Below are positions 42,201 through 45,984 of a DNA stretch of 45,984 nucleotides, in pieces. Every line of letters starts with the position of its first letter. Position 1 is the first letter of the stretch. A model generated the notes under the pieces. The model searched no databases. It was not told the origin of the DNA and saw nothing but the letters and a program-made list of their open reading frames with translations. The stretch comes from Burkholderiales bacterium (lineage in GTDB: Bacteria; Pseudomonadota; Gammaproteobacteria; Burkholderiales; Burkholderiaceae_F): assembly GCA_020248785.1 (NCBI GenBank), contig JADCGX010000013.1, positions 1-45,984 of the forward strand. Reading direction: 5' to 3'. Both the position numbers and the translations under genes were made by a program.

Positions 42201-45028
42201 AAGCCGAACTCGCCCGCGGCAGCCGGATCATGGCCGCCGAGCCGCCGGCACGCTCGCTGCAGTCGATCATCAGCGCGCGCCGCAACGTCATCGAGGTCAA
42301 ACACGCACGCGAGCACAACCTCAAGGGCATCGACGTCGAGATTCCGCGCGACACCTTCACCGTGATCACGGGTGTCTCGGGCAGCGGCAAGTCGACGCTC
42401 GCCTTCGACATCTTGTTCAACGAAGGGCAGCGGCGCTACCTCGAAAGCCTTAACGCCTACGCGCGCTCCATCGTGCAGCCCGCGGGCAAGCCGGATGTCG
42501 ATGCGATCTACGGCATCCCGCCGACGGTGGCGATCGAGCAGCGCACCTCGCGCGGCGGCCGCAAGTCCACCGTCGCGACGATGACCGAGGTGTATCACTT
42601 CTTGCGGCTGCTCTACATGAAGCTCGGCGTGCAGTACTGCCCGCAGGATCATGTGCCGGTGCGGCCGCAAAGCTTCGACGCCATCGTCGCGCAACTGCTT
42701 CGCGACAAGGATGCGGGAGGAATGCGGGGCCAGCACATTGGCCTGCTCGCGCCCTTGGTCGTCAATCGCAAGGGCCTGTACACCGATCTCGCCAAGTGGG
42801 CCGCCAACAAGGGCTACACGCAGCTGCGCGTGGATGGCGAGTGGCTGCCCACCGCCAAGTGGCCGAGGCTCGATCGCTTTCGCGAGCACACCATCGAGCT
42901 GCCGGTCGCACACCTCGTCGTCAGCGCCAGCAACGAAGCGCAGCTGCGTCATTGCCTGCAACAGACGCTCGACTACGGCCAGGGCATCGTCACGGTGATT
43001 GCGCCGCTCGACAAGCTGTGGGCGGCGCACTGCCCGTCGCCGCAGACGTTGCCCGCGGGGCAGGCCGTCTCGCTGCCCCCGGGCGTGTCGTGGGCCGATG
43101 CGCAGCAGCGCGTGTTCTCGACCAAGCGCGCCTGCCCGGTGTGCAGCCGCTCGTTCCCCGAGCCCGATCCGCGCATGTTCTCGTACAACAGCAAGCACGG
43201 CTGGTGTCCGGGCTGCTTTGGCACGGGACTGAAGCTCACCGGCTTTGATGCCGAGCAGACCGGTGAAGAGACGATCTGGAACGCGTGGCTCGAAGGCGAG
43301 GCAGTGCCCTGCGAAGTCTGCAACGGCCAACGCCTTAATGCGACTTCACTTGCGGTGCAGTGGCAGGGGCGCTCGATCGCGCAATTGGCTGCCGGCTCGG
43401 TCGACGACGCAAAGACACTGTTCGGCCAGTTGCAGCTCGACGGCCGCGAAGCGCAGATCGCGCAAGACGTGCTCGCCGAGATCCGTTCGCGGCTGGACTT
43501 CCTGCAGGAGGTCGGCCTCGGCTATCTCGCACTCGACCGCGCCGCGCCCACGCTGTCGGGCGGCGAGGCACAGCGCATCCGCCTGGCCGCGCAGCTCGGC
43601 TCCAACCTGCAGGGCGTGTGCTACGTGCTGGACGAGCCGACCATTGGCCTGCATCCGCGCGACAACCGCATCCTGCTCAACGCACTCACCAAGCTCGAAG
43701 GCAAGGGCAACACACTGGTGGTGGTGGAGCACGACGAAGACACGATCCGCCGCGCGCAGCACATCATTGATATTGGTCCCGGTGCTGGCGTGCGCGGTGG
43801 CCGTGTGGTCGCGCAAGGTACGCTGGCCGAAGTGATGGCCGCGCCGGAGTCGCTCACAGGCAGGTACCTGAGGACGCCGCTGGAACATCCGGCACAGCCG
43901 CGTCGTGCCGTCGATAAGAGCACGCCGCGGCTGAAGCTGCGCGGCGCCTCGCTGCACAACCTGCGCAAGACCGACGCCGACATTCCGCTCGGCCGCCTGT
44001 CGGTCGTGACCGGCGTCTCGGGCAGTGGCAAGTCCACGCTGGCGCGCGACGTGCTGCTGACCAACTTGCAGCAAGCGGTGGCGACACCGTTCCCCCGCAC
44101 GCCCTACGAGAAGGGCAAGAAGACGGACCCGGCCGTGCTGCCGGTCCGCGGCCAGCGCGAGTTCAGCGCCTGGCACGGCTGCGAGGGCATCGACGGCTGG
44201 GATGCGCTCGACCGCGTGCTGGAAGTCGACCAGACGCCCATCGGCAAGACGCCGCGCTCCTGCCCGGCCACCTATGTCGGCTTCTGGGACACCATCCGCA
44301 AGCTCTTTGCCGACACGCAGGAAGCGCGCATGCGCGGCTACGGCGCCAACCGCTTCAGCTTCAACACAGGCGAGGGTCGCTGCCACGCGTGCGAAGGCCA
44401 GGGGCTGCGCACCATCGAGATGAATTTCCTGCCCGACGTGAAGGTGCTGTGCGATGTCTGCGGCGGGCGGCGCTTCAATCGCGAGACGCTGGGCGTGCAC
44501 CTGCGCGGCAAGAGCGCGGGCGACGTGCTGTCGATGGAGATCGACGATGCGGTGAAGTTCTTCGAGAACTCGCCCTCGATCGCGCGACCCTTGCAACTGA
44601 TGCAAGACGTCGGTCTCGGCTACCTGACGCTCGGCCAGCCCTCGCCCACGCTCTCCGGCGGCGAGGCGCAGCGCATCAAGCTCGTCACGGAGCTAGTCAA
44701 GGTGCGGATGGACGAGGGCCTCACCCGCACCGGCCGCGCTTACAAGGCACCGCACACGCTGTATGTTCTCGACGAACCCACCGTGGGACTGTCGATGGCC
44801 GACGTGGACAAGCTGATCCGCGTGCTGCACCGGCTGGTGGACGCCGGCAACACCGTGGTCGTGATCGAGCACAACCTCGATGTCATCGCCGAGGCAGACT
44901 GGGTCATCGACCTCGGGCCCGAAGGCGGCACCGGCGGCGGCGAGGTGGTCGCGCAGTGCGCGCCGCAGGAGTTGGCGACGCGCGACACGCATACAGGGAG
45001 AGCGTTGCGGGCGTTTGCACGCAGCTAG
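39230..45028 (+). CDS. uvrA: double-length excinuclease ABC subunit A (tandem-fused UvrA)
   Basis: The ATG at 39230 gives 1932 residues, about twice a normal UvrA. Four Walker A motifs (GVSGSGKSS/T) lie near residues 39, 675, 1048 and 1595, and four ABC signatures (LSGGE). Zinc-finger pairs include CADCD...CESCRGFG and CPTCGGNGFEH...CPDCDGKRF in the first half, and CPVCSRSF...CPGCFGTG and CHACEGQG...CDVCGGRRF in the second. The fusion point is near residue 1010-1030. UvrA normally dimerises; this form holds two protomers in one chain, known in some Burkholderiales as an extra UvrA. A TTG at 39179 is an alternative start. It may serve DNA repair or a UvrA2-like tolerance role. Confidence 0.93.
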   Translation: MPDGSSSPDKVIRIRGARQNNLKQLDLDLPTGELIVVTGVSGSGKSSLVFDTLYAEGQRRYVETFSPYARQFLDRMDRPQVDRIDGVPPAIAIDQTNPVRTSRSTVGTMTEINDHLKLLFARAGRLFCRGCGKEVTRDNPASIFASLELHCAGHEDARVTLTFPVRVPKNFKEEEVRANLQAQGYTRIHGERVVTAEGETTKALDVVQDRFKWSGVERQRVMEAIESALRFGSGRVDSTIRKSGSDPDFLVRYSDDLHCADCDIHYAEPNPSTFSFNSPLGACESCRGFGRVIGFDLGLVIPDESKTLREGAVKPWQTKSFEECQRDLEKFAPQFGVPLDTPWKLMQPEHREWVVEGQKKWTGKWQKEWYGIKRYFAWLESKAYKMHIRVLLSRYRSYTECTACGGARLKLDALLWRVGAKDDADAALDSDGRYTRYKPVHAHWSAATLQNMPGLSVHDLMLLPLDRVRAFFDRIQFTGVLDEATELLLDEVRARLKFLCDVGLGYLTLDRQSRTLSGGEVQRINLTTALGTSLVNTLFVLDEPSIGLHPRDMHRVVEVMHRLRNAGNSLLVVEHDPQVMLAADRIIDMGPGPGERGGSIVFNGSPAEIRQASTLTGEYLSGRKQVEVTALTRDGYATRNVRPNTPRLLLEGAREHNLKDLSVEFPLNHLVVVTGVSGSGKSTLIQDVLYPALCKAKGKSTEAPGAFDRLLGDDYLADVAMVDQSPIGKTTRSNPASYVGAWDCIRALFAKAELAVERNYTAGMFSFNAGDGRCPTCGGNGFEHVEMQFLSDVYLRCPDCDGKRFRPEVLEVSITRRGRKLSVADVLDLTVSESLAFFADDREVVRALQPIADVGLEYVKLGQPVPTLSGGEAQRLKIAGFLADAAKSGITEQVAGKLARKGALLLFDEPTTGLHFDDVAKLMRALRKLLAAGHSLVVIEHNLDVIAAADWIIDLGPEGGDTGGEIVTAGTPWQVMEHASSHTGRALRDYEAELARGSRIMAAEPPARSLQSIISARRNVIEVKHAREHNLKGIDVEIPRDTFTVITGVSGSGKSTLAFDILFNEGQRRYLESLNAYARSIVQPAGKPDVDAIYGIPPTVAIEQRTSRGGRKSTVATMTEVYHFLRLLYMKLGVQYCPQDHVPVRPQSFDAIVAQLLRDKDAGGMRGQHIGLLAPLVVNRKGLYTDLAKWAANKGYTQLRVDGEWLPTAKWPRLDRFREHTIELPVAHLVVSASNEAQLRHCLQQTLDYGQGIVTVIAPLDKLWAAHCPSPQTLPAGQAVSLPPGVSWADAQQRVFSTKRACPVCSRSFPEPDPRMFSYNSKHGWCPGCFGTGLKLTGFDAEQTGEETIWNAWLEGEAVPCEVCNGQRLNATSLAVQWQGRSIAQLAAGSVDDAKTLFGQLQLDGREAQIAQDVLAEIRSRLDFLQEVGLGYLALDRAAPTLSGGEAQRIRLAAQLGSNLQGVCYVLDEPTIGLHPRDNRILLNALTKLEGKGNTLVVVEHDEDTIRRAQHIIDIGPGAGVRGGRVVAQGTLAEVMAAPESLTGRYLRTPLEHPAQPRRAVDKSTPRLKLRGASLHNLRKTDADIPLGRLSVVTGVSGSGKSTLARDVLLTNLQQAVATPFPRTPYEKGKKTDPAVLPVRGQREFSAWHGCEGIDGWDALDRVLEVDQTPIGKTPRSCPATYVGFWDTIRKLFADTQEARMRGYGANRFSFNTGEGRCHACEGQGLRTIEMNFLPDVKVLCDVCGGRRFNRETLGVHLRGKSAGDVLSMEIDDAVKFFENSPSIARPLQLMQDVGLGYLTLGQPSPTLSGGEAQRIKLVTELVKVRMDEGLTRTGRAYKAPHTLYVLDEPTVGLSMADVDKLIRVLHRLVDAGNTVVVIEHNLDVIAEADWVIDLGPEGGTGGGEVVAQCAPQELATRDTHTGRALRAFARS
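39951..39977. repeat. 27-bp perfect palindrome inside uvrA
   Basis: Arms GAAAATCGGGGTC (39951-39963) and GACCCCGATTTTC (39965-39977) flank a single central A. The 27 bases keep the reading frame and encode RKSGSDPDF at about residues 241-250, just before the first zinc-binding CADCD. The GGGGTCAGACCCC core looks like a known scattered short palindrome of proteobacteria. Confidence 0.85.
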
Positions 45029-45849
45029 GCGCGCAGGTCCTTGCGCCGTGCGTCGGTCTTTTCGCGTTTACGCGGCGCTATCGCTTAGCGGCGGCGAGCT
45101 TCGTTTGCACCAAGCGAAAGATTGGCCACGGCAGATCACCTGCGTTTTGTCTTGCGAAAGAGCGTAAGCAGAGTATGGCGAGCCAACAGCGACGCCCGCT
45201 ACGCGGTTGCCTTGCGCCACTCGGCGTTGCCTCTGGCTTGAAGGTCAACGGATGCCCTTCTGCCTGGCCTTCTCCTGTCGCGGGGAAAGGGAAGCGGAAC
45301 GCCCGGCCCGACTTGGTGGCAGCTCGACTCGTCGCCCCTCTCGCTGTCTAGGCAGACAGCCAGGAATTGGGTTGAGTCTTTGGCACATGCTTTCTGAGAC
45401 GCGGAGCAGTGCAATCCAGGGCGGGAACAAGGGATCAAGTCCGAGGCACGTGGGGCACGCCAGTAGCGCGTGTTCGTCTCAAGTTTGGCGACCGCCGCTA
45501 CAGACGAGCAGAAGAAGGCGGCCGCATAGCGGCCGTCCCAGCGGCGCGCCTTTCGTCGGCCACTTTCTTTCGCGGACAAGGAACGTGACGGACCACCCGC
45601 GGCCACAGAGTGGCGAGCCGCAGCCAACCGACGCCGTATCGCAGCTTTAGCCCGGATGTTTCACCAGCCACTGCCGTATGGGCCTGGTGGAGCAAGTGAC
45701 CGTGCCATTTGGGCGTTTCTGATGGCGTAAGCGGGTCATTGCAGCGTGGCTCTGTCGGGATGATGGCCGCGGGTCGCACGCGCCCCCTCCCCGGCTTGGG
45801 CCGCGGGCCTGGTTGGTGTCAACGCGCGGGCCAGGCACTGGATGGGGGG
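45029..45849. other. non-coding region downstream of uvrA with decayed-looking sequence
   Basis: No frame in these 821 bases has a domain or a ribosome-binding site. A minus-strand frame (45199-45627) would give a Cys/Ser/Arg-rich 142-residue string without family features. An inverted repeat CGGCCGC-ATA-GCGGCCG lies near 45519-45535. The last 200 bases belong to the IS-like end described next. Confidence 0.5.
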
Positions 45850-45984
45850 CTACGGGCTGAGCGCGGCCAGCCGAGCGGCGGCCAGGGCGAACAGCTCGCG
45901 CAAGGGGTGGTGGCTGGCCAACATCACCCGCACGCGGCGCGTGTTGCGCAGGATCGCCGCGCCGATCTTCAGCAGCCGCACGCG
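45649..45984 (-). mobile_element. right part of an IS1380-like insertion sequence (partial)
   Basis: The window ends inside a transposase gene on the minus strand. The likely outer end is TAGCCCGGATGTTTCACC at 45649-45666, a terminus style I associate with IS1380-family elements. The space between the transposase stop (45850) and this end is about 200 bases, longer than usual, so the exact end is uncertain. Confidence 0.5.
45850..45984 (-). CDS. IS1380-family transposase, C-terminal 44 residues
   Basis: The minus-strand frame from the window end reads RVRLLKIGAAILRNTRRVRV, then MLASHHPLRELFALAAARL and stops at TAG (45852-45850). 'LLKIGA..L.NTRRVRV.LASHHP' is the C-terminal signature of IS1380/IS4-type DDE transposases. 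The upstream part lies beyond the window, so intactness cannot be judged. Confidence 0.8.
   Translation of the reverse strand, partial: RVRLLKIGAAILRNTRRVRVMLASHHPLRELFALAAARLAALSP

Noticed and set aside
41090-43330. Very long minus-strand ORF (746 residues) opposite uvrA, with similar ones at 13200-14040 and 30800-32800
   Set aside because: These are antisense shadows caused by high GC at third codon positions of real genes; composition is dominated by Arg, Ala, Gly and His.
45199-45627. 142-residue minus-strand ORF rich in Arg, Ser and Cys
   Set aside because: No ribosome-binding site, domain or plausible composition; overlaps other equally long shadow frames.

Overview
The window looks like a piece of a high-GC betaproteobacterial chromosome, most likely order Burkholderiales. 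The evidence is gene content: a Bug-family periplasmic receptor, two Gram-negative porins, the erpA/bactofilin/DUF6776 block, glyA-nrdR, ubiquinone hydroxylase Coq7, a fused isobutyryl-CoA mutase end and a double-length UvrA. This placement is inferred from gene families, not from a database search. No rRNA, tRNA or CRISPR array was seen.

Region 1 (1-5500) is accessory. It opens with the intact 3' end of an icmF-like gene (1-315). A remnant of an antitoxin/nucleotidyltransferase pair and a DUF6883/DUF4926 pair follow. Next comes a second, frameshifted copy of the icmF 3' end (about 1197-1620). Directly after it is a minus-strand module of three genes: a PD-(D/E)XK-like nuclease fused to a Schlafen-group-3/DUF2075 helicase, a DUF262 ParB-like protein and a HEPN-like protein. 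I consider this three-gene module the best candidate for an undescribed defence-type system.

Region 2 (5500-14100) holds a PEP-mutase/isocitrate-lyase family protein, a cytosolic trypsin-like protease, DUF1203, a higBA toxin-antitoxin pair with an unusual 14-bp periodic array upstream, a GST, a Gln-rich small protein, YaeQ, two small heat-shock proteins (one with a good sigma-32 promoter) and a beta-propeller-like lipoprotein.

Region 3 (14100-26500) is core: glyA-nrdR, a MgtC/DUF4010 membrane protein, the tyrS-dtd-PEBP-histidine phosphatase operon, anmK, the DUF6776-bactofilin-erpA cluster, rplM-rpsI preceded by twelve perfect 10-bp repeats, an OsmC-like protein and coq7.

Region 4 (26500-34300) is transport and glycerol metabolism: two tandem porins, glpK-glpD (GlpD lacks the usual C-terminal domain) and a Bug receptor coupled to a secreted protein of unknown function.

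Region 5 (34300-45984) contains two small TA-flanked inverted-repeat elements (MITE-like). One lies exactly between a gene's ribosome-binding site and its start codon. Several small unknown genes, a DUF985 cupin, an EEP-family nuclease/phosphatase, a periplasmic rhodanese-like protein and the giant UvrA follow. A perfect 27-bp palindrome sits in frame inside the UvrA gene. The window ends in the 3' end of an IS1380-like transposase.
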